Assembly: GCA_947473535.1 (NCBI GenBank)
Contig: CANJFK010000076.1
Coordinates: forward strand, 1-6,276
Length of the DNA: 6,276 nucleotides
Origin: Legionellaceae bacterium
Lineage (GTDB): Bacteria; Pseudomonadota; Gammaproteobacteria; Legionellales; Legionellaceae
Direction of reading: 5' to 3'
Program-made: the position numbers and the translations under genes
In this document: positions 1-6,276 of the stretch, in pieces
Numbering within the stretch: the stretch's first letter is position 1
Layout: each line of letters opens with the position of its first letter
Notes under the pieces: generated by a model
What the model was told of the DNA's origin: nothing
The model's database searches: none
What the model saw: the letters and a program-made list of their open reading frames with translations, nothing else

Positions 1-170
1 ATTTGTTGTGTCAAGTGATCATTGAAACCCCGGTGAGCCTGCTACGTGAGCAAAAAGAGTTGTTAACACAGTTTCAAGAATCGCTTAATAATAGCAAGAG
101 TGCACATTCGCCTCGATCAAGCACATGGTTTGCTGGTGTTAAAAAATTTTTTGAGGATATGAAATTTTAA
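1..170 (+). CDS. dnaJ: Chaperone protein DnaJ, C-terminal end (5' truncated by window)
   Basis: The frame beginning at base 3 is open from the window edge and encodes the last 55 residues of a protein ending in TAA at 168-170. The peptide contains [17 protein letters not shown], then [20 protein letters not shown] at the very C-terminus. This is the characteristic end of DnaJ: the last strand of the C-terminal substrate-binding domain followed by the dimerisation tail, with the family pattern xETPVxLxxxQKxLLxxF and FxxGVKKFFxD. DnaJ is the cytosolic Hsp40 co-chaperone that delivers unfolded clients to DnaK and stimulates its ATPase. The J domain and zinc-finger region lie outside the window. 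Its stop codon overlaps the carA start by one base, so carA is probably read from the same transcript. Identification rests on the C-terminal tail only, but the match to the family is strong. Confidence 0.88.
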   Translation, partial: LLCQVIIETPVSLLREQKELLTQFQESLNNSKSAHSPRSSTWFAGVKKFFEDMKF

Positions 171-1306
171 TGATAAACACGAAGCCTGCAATTTTAGTCC
201 TTGCTGATGGCACTGTTTTTGAAGGGGAATCCGTCGGAGCCAGTGGTGAAAGTGTAGGTGAGTTAGTTTTTAATACAGCGATGACGGGTTATCAAGAAAT
301 GTTGACGGATCCGTCGTATGCGCGTCAAATTGTCACGTTAACTACAGCACATGTAGGTAATACGGGCTGTAATCAAGCGGATATGGAATCGTCCAGAGTA
401 TGGGCCGCTGGCTTGGTTATGCGCGATTGTGCACGGCTGCATAGCAATTATCGTGCTGAACAATCATTAACTGACTGGCTAAAAAAATACGGTGTTATTG
501 CTATTGCTGGCATTGACACACGCCATCTGACTCAGCGTCTGCGTGAAGAAGGCGCTATTGGTGCATGTATCAGCACGAATGTGACTCAAATTAAAGAAGC
601 GCACGCGCTTGCTGCATCATTTCCAGGTCTTGCTGGTGTTGATCTAGCAAAGGTAGTGACTCGTCAAACCATTGAGCGGTGGCACGAAGGGCAAGGCGCA
701 TGGGCGCTTGAGTCAAACCCGCTGCAATATCATGTGGTTGCCTATGATTTTGGTGTGAAACACTCCATTTTGCGTATTTTGTATGATTTGGGCTGTCATG
801 TAACCCTTGTGCCTGCGGAAACGTCGGCTGAAGATGTCATGGCAATGAGCCCTGATGGCGTTTTTCTGTCAAATGGCCCCGGTGATCCAGAAGCCTGTGA
901 TTATGCTATTCAAGCGACACAAGCGTTTTTAGAGGCGAATGTGCCCGTATTTGGCATTTGTTTAGGGTTTCAAATTTTGGCATTAGCTTGTGGGGCCAAA
1001 TCGTTGAAAATGAAGTTTGGACATCATGGTGCAAATCACCCCGTGATTGAAGTCAATGGGCAACAACGAGTTTTTATTACCAGTCAAAATCATGGTTTTG
1101 CGATTGATGAAGCAACGTTGCCCGATTATTTGGTTGCCACTCATCGCTCCTTGTTCGATCAAAGTTTGCAAGGTATTATACACCAACACAAACGCGCATT
1201 TGGTTTTCAAGGTCATCCTGAAGCAAGTCCAGGGCCACATGATATTGAGATTATTTTTAAACAATTTATAGAATTGATGACACCTACAGGAGCGTATAAG
1301 TCGTGA
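170..1306 (+). CDS. carA: Carbamoyl-phosphate synthase small (glutaminase) subunit CarA
   Basis: CarA hydrolyses glutamine and channels ammonia to the large subunit CarB, which makes carbamoyl phosphate for arginine and pyrimidine synthesis in the cytosol. The 378-residue product is full length for the family. Residues 1-150 form the CarA N-terminal domain ([42 protein letters not shown]). Residues 188-375 are a class I glutamine amidotransferase domain with SNGPGDP (234-240), the nucleophile Cys264 in [18 protein letters not shown], and the catalytic His349/Glu351 in [11 protein letters not shown]. An oddity is Phe267, where CarA normally has His (GICLGHQ); the triad itself is intact. The ATG lies within the dnaJ stop (TAATG), and GAGGA at 153-157 is a ribosome binding site about 12 bases upstream. 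The expected partner carB does not follow; metK does, overlapping by four bases. Confidence 0.96.
   Translation: MINTKPAILVLADGTVFEGESVGASGESVGELVFNTAMTGYQEMLTDPSYARQIVTLTTAHVGNTGCNQADMESSRVWAAGLVMRDCARLHSNYRAEQSLTDWLKKYGVIAIAGIDTRHLTQRLREEGAIGACISTNVTQIKEAHALAASFPGLAGVDLAKVVTRQTIERWHEGQGAWALESNPLQYHVVAYDFGVKHSILRILYDLGCHVTLVPAETSAEDVMAMSPDGVFLSNGPGDPEACDYAIQATQAFLEANVPVFGICLGFQILALACGAKSLKMKFGHHGANHPVIEVNGQQRVFITSQNHGFAIDEATLPDYLVATHRSLFDQSLQGIIHQHKRAFGFQGHPEASPGPHDIEIIFKQFIELMTPTGAYKS
1288..1292 (+). promoter_or_regulatory. Ribosome binding site for metK, supporting the GTG start
   Basis: AGGAG lies inside the last codons of carA, 10 bases before the GTG at 1303. It supports that GTG as the metK start, even though the codon overlaps the carA stop as GTGA. 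The resulting N-terminus [19 protein letters not shown] aligns with the usual MetK beginning without extra or missing residues. The arrangement implies translational coupling of carA and metK. Confidence 0.75.
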
Positions 1307-2457
1307 AGAATGCCTATGTTTTTACGTCAGAGTCAGTTGCGGAAGGGCACCCTGATAAGATTGCAGACCAAATATCTGATGCGATTTTGGATGCAATATT
1401 AGCGCAAGATCCAAGAGCACGAGTGGCCTGTGAAGCCTTTGTCAAAACAGGCATGGTTTTGGTCGGTGGAGAAATTACGACAAGTGCTTGGGTTGATGTT
1501 GAAGAAATTACTCGAGGTGTAATCAAAGATATTGGTTATAACAGTTCAGCCATGGGTTTTGATTGGGAATCTTGTGCCGTCTTATCAGCCATTGGCAAGC
1601 AATCTGTTGATATTGCCCAAGGTGTTGATAACCAGCAAACCAAGATCTTGGGTGCTGGCGATCAAGGCATGATGTTTGGTTATGCCACGCGTGAGACGGA
1701 TGTTTTTATGCCTGCGCCAATTGCCTATTCGCACCGCCTCATGGCACGACAAGCAAGCCTGCGTAAAAATGGTACGCTGCCTTGGTTGCGTCCGGATGGA
1801 AAATGTCAATTAACCTTAAATTATGAAGACGGCAAACCTGTTTCTGTGAATACCGTGGTATTTTCAACGCAGCATGCGCCAGAGATTAGCCATAGCGACT
1901 TGAGTGAGGCTGTACGTGAGGAAATCATTAAAGCGGTTATACCGGCTGAATGGTTAACGCCACAAACACGTTATTTTATTAATCCAACCGGTCGATTTGT
2001 GATTGGCGGCCCGCTGGGCGATTGTGGGTTGACCGGTCGAAAAATTATTGTTGATACATACGGTGGTATGGCTCGCCATGGTGGTGGATGTTTTTCTGGA
2101 AAAGATCCGTCAAAAGTTGATCGCTCGGCGGCATATGCTGCACGACACGTTGCTAAAAATTTGGTTGCAGCTGGTATTGCTGATAAATGCGAACTACAAG
2201 TTTCTTATGCCATTGGTATTGCTGAACCGACCTCTATTCATATAGAAACCTTTGGAACAGGCCATTTGGCTAGTGCGGAAATTATTGACCTAATCCATAC
2301 TCACTTTGACTTGACGCCACAAGGCATTATTGATCACCATGACTTACTCCGCCCTATTTATCGGCAAACCGCAACGTATGGTCATTATGGTCGTGATGAC
2401 TTGCCTTGGGAACGCTTGGATAAAGTATCGGAATTACGTAAAGCAGTATCTATATAA
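1303..2457 (+). CDS. metK: S-adenosylmethionine synthetase (methionine adenosyltransferase)
   Basis: MetK condenses methionine and ATP to S-adenosylmethionine, releasing phosphate and pyrophosphate; it acts as a cytosolic oligomer needing magnesium and potassium. The 384-residue length is typical. Visible signatures are [13 protein letters not shown] (7-19, with the ATP/methionine-binding His16), [12 protein letters not shown] (117-128), [21 protein letters not shown] (227-247), [28 protein letters not shown] (251-278, phosphate-binding loop) and the C-terminal [12 protein letters not shown] region (301-312). All three domains appear intact. Translation starts with GTG inside the carA stop (GTGA). 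The stop TAA at 2455-2457 is nine bases from the ahcY start. No SAM riboswitch could fit upstream because the gene overlaps carA, so control presumably comes from an upstream promoter outside the window. Neighbouring ahcY uses the by-product of SAM-dependent methylation, which makes a functional pair. Confidence 0.98.
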   Translation: MKNAYVFTSESVAEGHPDKIADQISDAILDAILAQDPRARVACEAFVKTGMVLVGGEITTSAWVDVEEITRGVIKDIGYNSSAMGFDWESCAVLSAIGKQSVDIAQGVDNQQTKILGAGDQGMMFGYATRETDVFMPAPIAYSHRLMARQASLRKNGTLPWLRPDGKCQLTLNYEDGKPVSVNTVVFSTQHAPEISHSDLSEAVREEIIKAVIPAEWLTPQTRYFINPTGRFVIGGPLGDCGLTGRKIIVDTYGGMARHGGGCFSGKDPSKVDRSAAYAARHVAKNLVAAGIADKCELQVSYAIGIAEPTSIHIETFGTGHLASAEIIDLIHTHFDLTPQGIIDHHDLLRPIYRQTATYGHYGRDDLPWERLDKVSELRKAVSI

Positions 2458-2460
2458 GGA
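2456..2460 (+). promoter_or_regulatory. Ribosome binding site for ahcY
   Basis: AAGGA overlaps the metK stop codon and sits six bases before the ATG at 2467. This spacing favours that ATG over the second in-frame ATG at 2476 (Met4). Only nine bases separate the two genes, so there is no room for an S-adenosylhomocysteine riboswitch or a separate leader. Confidence 0.7.
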
Positions 2461-2466
2461 ATTCTA

Positions 2467-3810
2467 ATGTCAGCCATGAATGAAATAGCAACTAACAAGT
2501 CAGTGAAGCACGCTGTAACAGCCGAGCATGATTACAAAGTAGCAGATATATCACTTGCTGCTTGGGGCCGTAAGGAAATCGCGATTGCTGAAACGGAAAT
2601 GCCTGGATTAATGGCACTTCGTCAAGAGTTTGGCGCACAAAAACCATTGTGTGGAGCCCGCATTGCAGGTTGTTTGCACATGACCATTCAAACGGCAGTA
2701 TTAATTGAAACATTGATCGCTCTGGGGGCATCTGTTCGGTGGTCATCTTGTAATATTTTCTCCACGCAAGACCATGCGGCAGCAGCGATTGCTTACGCAG
2801 GTATTCCAGTTTTTGCTTGGAAAGGCGAAACAGAAGAGGATTATTGGTGGTGCGTTGAGCAAACGTTACGAGGAGCCGATGATTGGGCACCCAATTTGTT
2901 ACTGGATGATGGTGGTGATTTGACACAAATTATTCACGATAAATACCCGCAAATGTTGCCAGCGATCAAAGGCGTTTCAGAAGAAACAACAACTGGTGTT
3001 GCTAGACTGTATGAAATGGCAAAAAAAGGGCAGTTAAAAACGCCCGCTATCAATGTTAATGATGCAGTAACAAAATCAAAGTTTGATAATCTTTATGGTT
3101 GTCGTGAGTCCTTACTGGATGGCTTAAAACGTGCAACGGATGTGATGATCGCGGGTAAATCTGCACTTATCCTCGGGTACGGTGATGTTGGTAAAGGTTG
3201 CGCGCAGGCATTGCGTGGTCAAGGCGCACGTGTTTCGATTGCTGAAATTGATCCTATCTGTGCATTGCAAGCGTCAATGGAAGGCTATGCTGTCGTGACG
3301 CTGGATGATGTCGCAGAAGATGTTGATATCTTAGTCAGTGCGACAGGCAACCATCATGTAGTGACTCACGCCCATATGCTCCGCATGAAAAACCAAGCTA
3401 TTCTTTGTAATATAGGCCATTTTGATTCTGAGATTGACATTCAAAGCCTTAGACAATACGAATGGAATACGATTAAACCACAAGTTGATCATGTGATTTT
3501 TCCTGATGGTAAGCGCATTATCGTATTAGCTGAGGGACGACTGGTTAATTTGGGTTGTGCTACAGGCCATCCAAGTTTTGTTATGTCAGCTTCTTTTACT
3601 AATCAAGTACTTGCACAAATAGAATTATTTCAGCATGCAGAAAATTATGAGAATCAAGTTTATGTATTGCCTAAACACCTTGATGAAAAGGTAGCAAGAT
3701 TACATTTGGCACGCGTCAATGCCAAGTTAACTCAACTGACACCAAAGCAAGCGGATTATCTTGGTGTTCATGTGGATGGGCCTTATAAGCCAGATCATTA
3801 TCGTTATTGA
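2467..3810 (+). CDS. ahcY: Adenosylhomocysteinase (S-adenosyl-L-homocysteine hydrolase)
   Basis: AhcY reversibly splits S-adenosylhomocysteine, the inhibitory product of methyltransferases, into adenosine and homocysteine using tightly bound NAD. It is a cytosolic tetramer. The 447-residue protein carries the family hallmarks in order: [16 protein letters not shown] (68-83, substrate His71), [16 protein letters not shown] (93-108), EETTTGV (172-178), [21 protein letters not shown] (197-217, with the active-site Lys/Asp), the Rossmann motif GYGDVGKG (237-244), [11 protein letters not shown] (314-324), [14 protein letters not shown] (361-374) and the invariant C-terminus [11 protein letters not shown] (437-447), whose Lys and Tyr contact NAD of a neighbouring subunit. 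Nothing is missing. It lies nine bases downstream of metK, so SAM synthesis and recycling are probably co-expressed. Presence of AhcY rather than Pfs/LuxS separates this organism from enteric bacteria. It is the last gene of the + strand cluster. Confidence 0.98.
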   Translation: MSAMNEIATNKSVKHAVTAEHDYKVADISLAAWGRKEIAIAETEMPGLMALRQEFGAQKPLCGARIAGCLHMTIQTAVLIETLIALGASVRWSSCNIFSTQDHAAAAIAYAGIPVFAWKGETEEDYWWCVEQTLRGADDWAPNLLLDDGGDLTQIIHDKYPQMLPAIKGVSEETTTGVARLYEMAKKGQLKTPAINVNDAVTKSKFDNLYGCRESLLDGLKRATDVMIAGKSALILGYGDVGKGCAQALRGQGARVSIAEIDPICALQASMEGYAVVTLDDVAEDVDILVSATGNHHVVTHAHMLRMKNQAILCNIGHFDSEIDIQSLRQYEWNTIKPQVDHVIFPDGKRIIVLAEGRLVNLGCATGHPSFVMSASFTNQVLAQIELFQHAENYENQVYVLPKHLDEKVARLHLARVNAKLTQLTPKQADYLGVHVDGPYKPDHYRY

Positions 3811-3816
3811 GGACCT

Positions 3817-3856
3817 GCGCGTTCAGTGTAGGTTGGGCTAGGACCCAACCACGCGC
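3817..3856 (+). terminator. Compound palindrome between convergent genes: possible terminator or REP-like element
   Basis: Two nested perfect stems are present. The inner one is GGTTGGG (3831-3837) pairing with CCCAACC (3844-3850) around a six-base loop; the outer one is GCGCGT (3817-3822) pairing with ACGCGC (3851-3856). An eight-base bulge lies on the left arm only. It begins six bases after the ahcY stop and ends 51 bases from the stop of the converging channel gene. Neither side has a run of T, so it is not a textbook intrinsic terminator. It could still protect 3' ends or slow transcription from both directions. The GTAGGTTGGG...CCCAACC core also resembles dispersed intergenic palindromes seen in many bacterial genomes, though only one copy is in this window. 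The folding is read directly from the sequence; the function is inferred. Confidence 0.5.
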
Positions 3857-3907
3857 CCTAAGTCTTGCTATATGACGGTTATATTTTGACGTTAAAACGC
3901 TTTGTTT

Positions 3908-4684
3908 CTAACCTACTTTGATCTTTAAGCCGGCTTCCAAAAATTTCGTGATAATTTCTGCATTCAGTTCACTTGTAATAATATGCTTAACATCCACATC
4001 TTTAATAACACACCAAAGATCCAGTAACGCACATTGCATACCTGATGCTAAAAGTGACAATTCAAATAACACGATGGGTTGATTGGGCGGTGTTTGGAGC
4101 ACATTTGGATTTTCCTGTGCAATTTGAAGCAACAATTTTTCGGCAAGTTTTAGGTCGCCGATAGACTCTAACGTAATTTGGATATTAATTCGCCATTGCT
4201 TGTCATGGAAGGTGTAATTATTAAGCGCTTGGTTAATTAAAATCGCATTTGGAAAAATGACATTTGATTGTAATAACGTTGTCATTTGAGTGGAGAAGAG
4301 TCCTATCTTCTTTATATAGCCTTCCGTGAGATTAATGACAACATGATCACCTATCTTAACCGGTTTAGTGATTAACAGGATGAGGCCACTAACAAAGTCA
4401 CTCGCAAGATTTTGTAAACCAAACCCAATACCAACTGATAGCGCTCCGGCAATCAACGCTAAACGTGAGAAATTAACACCAGCAATAAGTAGTGCAATTA
4501 ATAAAGCGACAGAAAACATGAGGTATGTAATCAAGGCGGCAACGGTTGCTTGTCTATGTTTTTCGCCTTGAAACTGCGTCGTGTTTGATGCGAAAACAGC
4601 GAATGCTCTGCCACATAAGAGAATGACGCAAAATACATTGGCTGCATGTAATAGTCTTGAAGGATAAATTGTTATGCCAATCAT
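3908..4684 (-). CDS. MscS-family mechanosensitive channel, C-terminal pore and cytoplasmic part (downstream of an in-frame stop)
   Basis: This 258-codon stretch encodes the conserved MscS core. It has three membrane helices (about 9-31, 48-70 and 72-105), the last being the glycine-rich pore helix with GALSVGIGFGLQNLASDFVSG (80-100). Then comes KPVKIGD (107-113), the beta domain with VIFPN and NYTF, and an alpha/beta cytoplasmic domain ending LKIKVG. Such channels open when membrane tension rises during osmotic downshock. Its frame is the same as the upstream portion at 4727-6109, separated only by TAG plus 14 codons, and no good ribosome binding site precedes the ATG at 4684. It is therefore most simply the 3' end of one MscK-type gene. 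If initiated separately it would be close to the size of E. coli MscS (286 residues, three helices), so a functional short channel cannot be excluded. It ends with its own TAG and converges on ahcY. The family is certain; independent expression is not. Confidence 0.8.
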   Translation of the reverse strand: MIGITIYPSRLLHAANVFCVILLCGRAFAVFASNTTQFQGEKHRQATVAALITYLMFSVALLIALLIAGVNFSRLALIAGALSVGIGFGLQNLASDFVSGLILLITKPVKIGDHVVINLTEGYIKKIGLFSTQMTTLLQSNVIFPNAILINQALNNYTFHDKQWRINIQITLESIGDLKLAEKLLLQIAQENPNVLQTPPNQPIVLFELSLLASGMQCALLDLWCVIKDVDVKHIITSELNAEIITKFLEAGLKIKVG

Positions 4685-4726
4685 TTCAAAACCGTTCTGA
4701 AAAGTGGATAGTGCAGTGTGTATTTT

Positions 4727-4729
4727 CTA
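4727..4729 (-). other. In-frame amber codon interrupting an MscK/MscM-like channel gene
   Basis: On the minus strand, the codons before this TAG read ...MEMWGRSS and those after it read KIHTALSTFQNGFE, then MIGITIYPS. The upstream and downstream reading frames are identical: there are 14 sense codons between the TAG and the ATG at 4684, and no further stop until 3910. A single base change (for example from CAG, TGG or AAG) would restore one uninterrupted gene. The base after the TAG is A, which is not a known strongly leaky context. The same codon is used as the normal final stop of this gene, so a general reassignment of TAG is unlikely. Confidence 0.9.
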
Positions 4730-6109
4730 GCTTGATCGACCCCACATTTCCATTAAACCAAAGTAAAACGCTGCAATTAGAGGTGCATTTAAAAGGACGC
4801 GTAACACGGAAAGCTCAATTAATTTTTTATGTATGTTCACGCCTAAAATAGCGTGGATTTTTTGGGAATATTTATTCTTTGGGTTGCTAATTTGTGCAAA
4901 TTTGTTTCCAATGTATCGACTGATTTCAAATGCAATAATCACTACGACAATCGTTGAAAAAACATTTATTACCAATAGCGTTCCGACATAATAATACCCT
5001 AACCATGTCATGATAATAACAGTGGCAAAAAAGACAAATAAACTATTTTTCGATAGCATTAATTGTGATTTAGATAATTGATACTTAAAAAAATCAAGCT
5101 TAAAAATCGGCCACAATAAACCAATAAACGAAAGATTTAATAATGTGAGATAGATTGTTTTTAAAAGTTGATTGAGTTGAATGGGTAGTTGTTGGCTATC
5201 TAAAATATAGCTATAGGCAAATCCAGTAAAGATTAACGTGGTCAGTATGAGCATTCGTTTAAATTGCAGGGTGGATATTTGCTCACCATAAGCTAAAAAA
5301 GCAATATAGAGTCTTGCGATAACCACCAAGTATATTCCCCACTTAAGACCTAAAAATTCGAAAGGAAGGGTCGCATGGATAATAAAGCGGAAATAAATAG
5401 TGAATGTGGTCAGTAGAGCTGTTGTAATAACAACATACAAATTAAATTTATTCATGGTAGATTCAATGCTTTCAATTTTTATTTTTTTGATAATTAAATA
5501 GTATAGTGCAATGACGGTTAGCAAGTAGAATAATGCATAAATAAGCTTGTTTATACTGAGTTTATTGATGCTACTTAATTGATATAATACACTGGAATGT
5601 AGGTTCACATTAAATAGTGATGGATAATTTAATGTTTCCCATAGAATGGGTGTTCTTTTTAGTATTTGAACACTACTTTCTTGTATTAGATGGGCTTGAA
5701 CCGTTGCGAGTATTTCTTGCGATCTGTAATCATAAAAATCATAATCAACAGCCATTTTCTGATAACTTTTCTTTTCATCTTGTAGGTAGTCATTGCGCGA
5801 TGAATCCAGCTTTAATTCGGCTGAAATTGTTGAGTTTTGTAGGATATCGTTAATTTTACGAATTCGCTCATAGCTATACGTCAAACAATTTTCAGCCCGT
5901 TGTTTAAGTGACGTAATGTCCTTTGTTATGGCCATTAATGCTTCAAATTGATGGAGTCCCTTCGAAAGTTGTTCATTAGCGTCCAGTAACTGTTTGTTTG
6001 CTTGTTCTAAATTAAATCCATTGCATGCAGGAGTTGTTATGTCTGCGGAAGCAACCGATAAGATTAATGTTGCAATGCTAAAAAAGATAATCTGAATAAA
6101 TTTCATCAT
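4727..6109 (-). CDS. MscK/MscM-like mechanosensitive channel, N-terminal sensor and membrane part (ends at a premature amber stop)
   Basis: An ATG at 6124 is possible, but AGG with a six-base spacer precedes the ATG at 6109, and the product from there starts MMKFIQ, a clean signal peptide with cleavage likely after VASA. The numbers below count from 6124. A periplasmic, mainly helical region rich in Gln, Leu, Lys and Glu spans about 28-190, with two cysteines (34 and 80) that could form a disulfide. About eight membrane helices follow (roughly 192-214, 227-248, 262-280, 289-307, 322-342, 361-378, 381-403, 437-459). No pore domain is present before the TAG. The three-helix MscS core follows in the same frame, giving 11 helices in total, the architecture of MscK/MscM. 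The periplasmic domain is much shorter than in E. coli MscK. Alone, this piece should not form a channel. It is noticeably AT-rich, with many Ile, Leu and Lys codons, unlike the ahcY side. Family assignment rests on architecture and the downstream core. Confidence 0.75.
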   Translation of the reverse strand: MMKFIQIIFFSIATLILSVASADITTPACNGFNLEQANKQLLDANEQLSKGLHQFEALMAITKDITSLKQRAENCLTYSYERIRKINDILQNSTISAELKLDSSRNDYLQDEKKSYQKMAVDYDFYDYRSQEILATVQAHLIQESSVQILKRTPILWETLNYPSLFNVNLHSSVLYQLSSINKLSINKLIYALFYLLTVIALYYLIIKKIKIESIESTMNKFNLYVVITTALLTTFTIYFRFIIHATLPFEFLGLKWGIYLVVIARLYIAFLAYGEQISTLQFKRMLILTTLIFTGFAYSYILDSQQLPIQLNQLLKTIYLTLLNLSFIGLLWPIFKLDFFKYQLSKSQLMLSKNSLFVFFATVIIMTWLGYYYVGTLLVINVFSTIVVVIIAFEISRYIGNKFAQISNPKNKYSQKIHAILGVNIHKKLIELSVLRVLLNAPLIAAFYFGLMEMWGRSS

Positions 6110-6152
6110 ATCCAACCTGGTCATGAATCGATATCGAATTTACGTCTATATG

Positions 6153-6158
6153 AGTATA
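6153..6158 (-). promoter_or_regulatory. Weak candidate -10 box for the channel gene
   Basis: Minus-strand TATACT (6158 to 6153) resembles a sigma-70 -10 element and would give a leader of roughly 37 bases before the ATG at 6109. No hexamer close to TTGACA is found 16-19 bases further upstream, so this is only a tentative call. Confidence 0.2.
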
Positions 6159-6276
6159 AAGTGGACCCCGTCGATGAGACAGTAAAACCTTAAATCTTAG
6201 ATAGTGTCCAATTATTGGAACACCGAGGCATTGTCTCTGATGACAGGCTACCTGAAGAGAAAGCGGTGTCAATGAG
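6159..6276. other. Non-coding right edge, possible insertion-sequence end
   Basis: No convincing gene is seen on either strand. The stretch contains AAAGTGGACCCCG followed by GATGAGACAGT, and then an imperfect inverted repeat GTGTCCAAT/ATTGGAACAC (6204-6223, one bulged base). The last bases read CTGAAGAGAAAGCGGTGTC, which recalls the Lys/Arg-rich start of IS3-type OrfA proteins but is not in an intact frame with a start codon. This could be the end of a mobile element that continues beyond the window, or a decayed remnant. The call rests on general resemblance only. Confidence 0.2.

Noticed and set aside
2082..2108. MetK phosphate loop reads GGGCFSGKD with Cys rather than Ala
   Set aside because: The family signature allows Ala, Ser or Cys at this position, so it is normal variation.
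2458..2466. Possible S-adenosylhomocysteine riboswitch before ahcY
   Set aside because: Only nine bases separate metK and ahcY, so no such structure can be accommodated there.
2492..2926. A 144-codon open frame on the minus strand inside ahcY
   Set aside because: It lies fully antisense to a highly conserved gene, has no recognisable domain, and its composition follows the ahcY codons.
3857..3907. Intrinsic terminator for the channel gene in the AT-rich spacer
   Set aside because: Only a four-base CGTT/AACG hairpin is visible, with no stable stem followed by a T-run.
4685..4729. Frameshift as the cause of the split channel gene
   Set aside because: Codon-by-codon reading shows that both halves share the same frame; only the TAG interrupts, with no insertion or deletion.
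6128..6137. Perfect palindrome TCGATATCGA in the channel gene leader
   Set aside because: A ten-base palindrome alone is expected by chance and has no flanking symmetry or second copy to suggest an operator.
6078..6272. A 64-codon minus-strand open frame over the start of the channel gene
   Set aside because: It overlaps the signal-peptide coding region in another frame, lacks a ribosome binding site and resembles no family.

Overview
The window looks like chromosomal DNA of a moderately AT-rich gammaproteobacterium. The dnaJ-carA junction is typical of that class, where carAB commonly follows dnaKJ. The use of adenosylhomocysteinase (AhcY) argues against the enteric bacteria, which use Pfs/LuxS instead. 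A Legionellales-like or other host-associated/aquatic lineage is possible, but that is inference and the genus cannot be settled from the sequence alone.

Left half (1-3810, + strand): four genes are packed head to tail. These are the 3' end of dnaJ (chaperone), carA (small, glutaminase subunit of carbamoyl-phosphate synthetase), metK (S-adenosylmethionine synthetase, GTG start) and ahcY (S-adenosylhomocysteine hydrolase). The junctions are a 1-base overlap (TAATG), a 4-base overlap (GTGA) and a 9-base gap, so they are probably co-transcribed and translationally coupled. No promoter for them lies in the window. MetK makes SAM and AhcY clears the S-adenosylhomocysteine left by methyltransferases, so the pair forms two steps of the activated-methyl cycle. 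carB, the usual partner of carA, is not next to it; metK occupies its place.

Middle (3811-3907): a short convergent intergenic region holds a compound GC-rich palindrome without a U-tract. It is a possible bidirectional transcription barrier or a REP-like dispersed repeat.

Right half (3908-6109, - strand): a large MscK/MscM-type mechanosensitive channel gene is interrupted by one in-frame amber codon (TAG, 4729-4727). The first part encodes a signal peptide, a periplasmic helical domain and about eight membrane helices. After the stop, in the same reading frame, comes a 258-codon stretch with three helices, the MscS pore motif and the cytoplasmic domain. Read together they give an approximately 733-residue, 11-helix channel. 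The gene is therefore either a recent nonsense pseudogene (or assembly error) or a split gene leaving an MscS-sized core. It is visibly more AT-rich than the left operon.

Right edge (6110-6276): a non-coding leader of the channel gene with a weak promoter-like box, passing into sequence that looks vaguely like the end of an insertion sequence. No complete gene is visible there.
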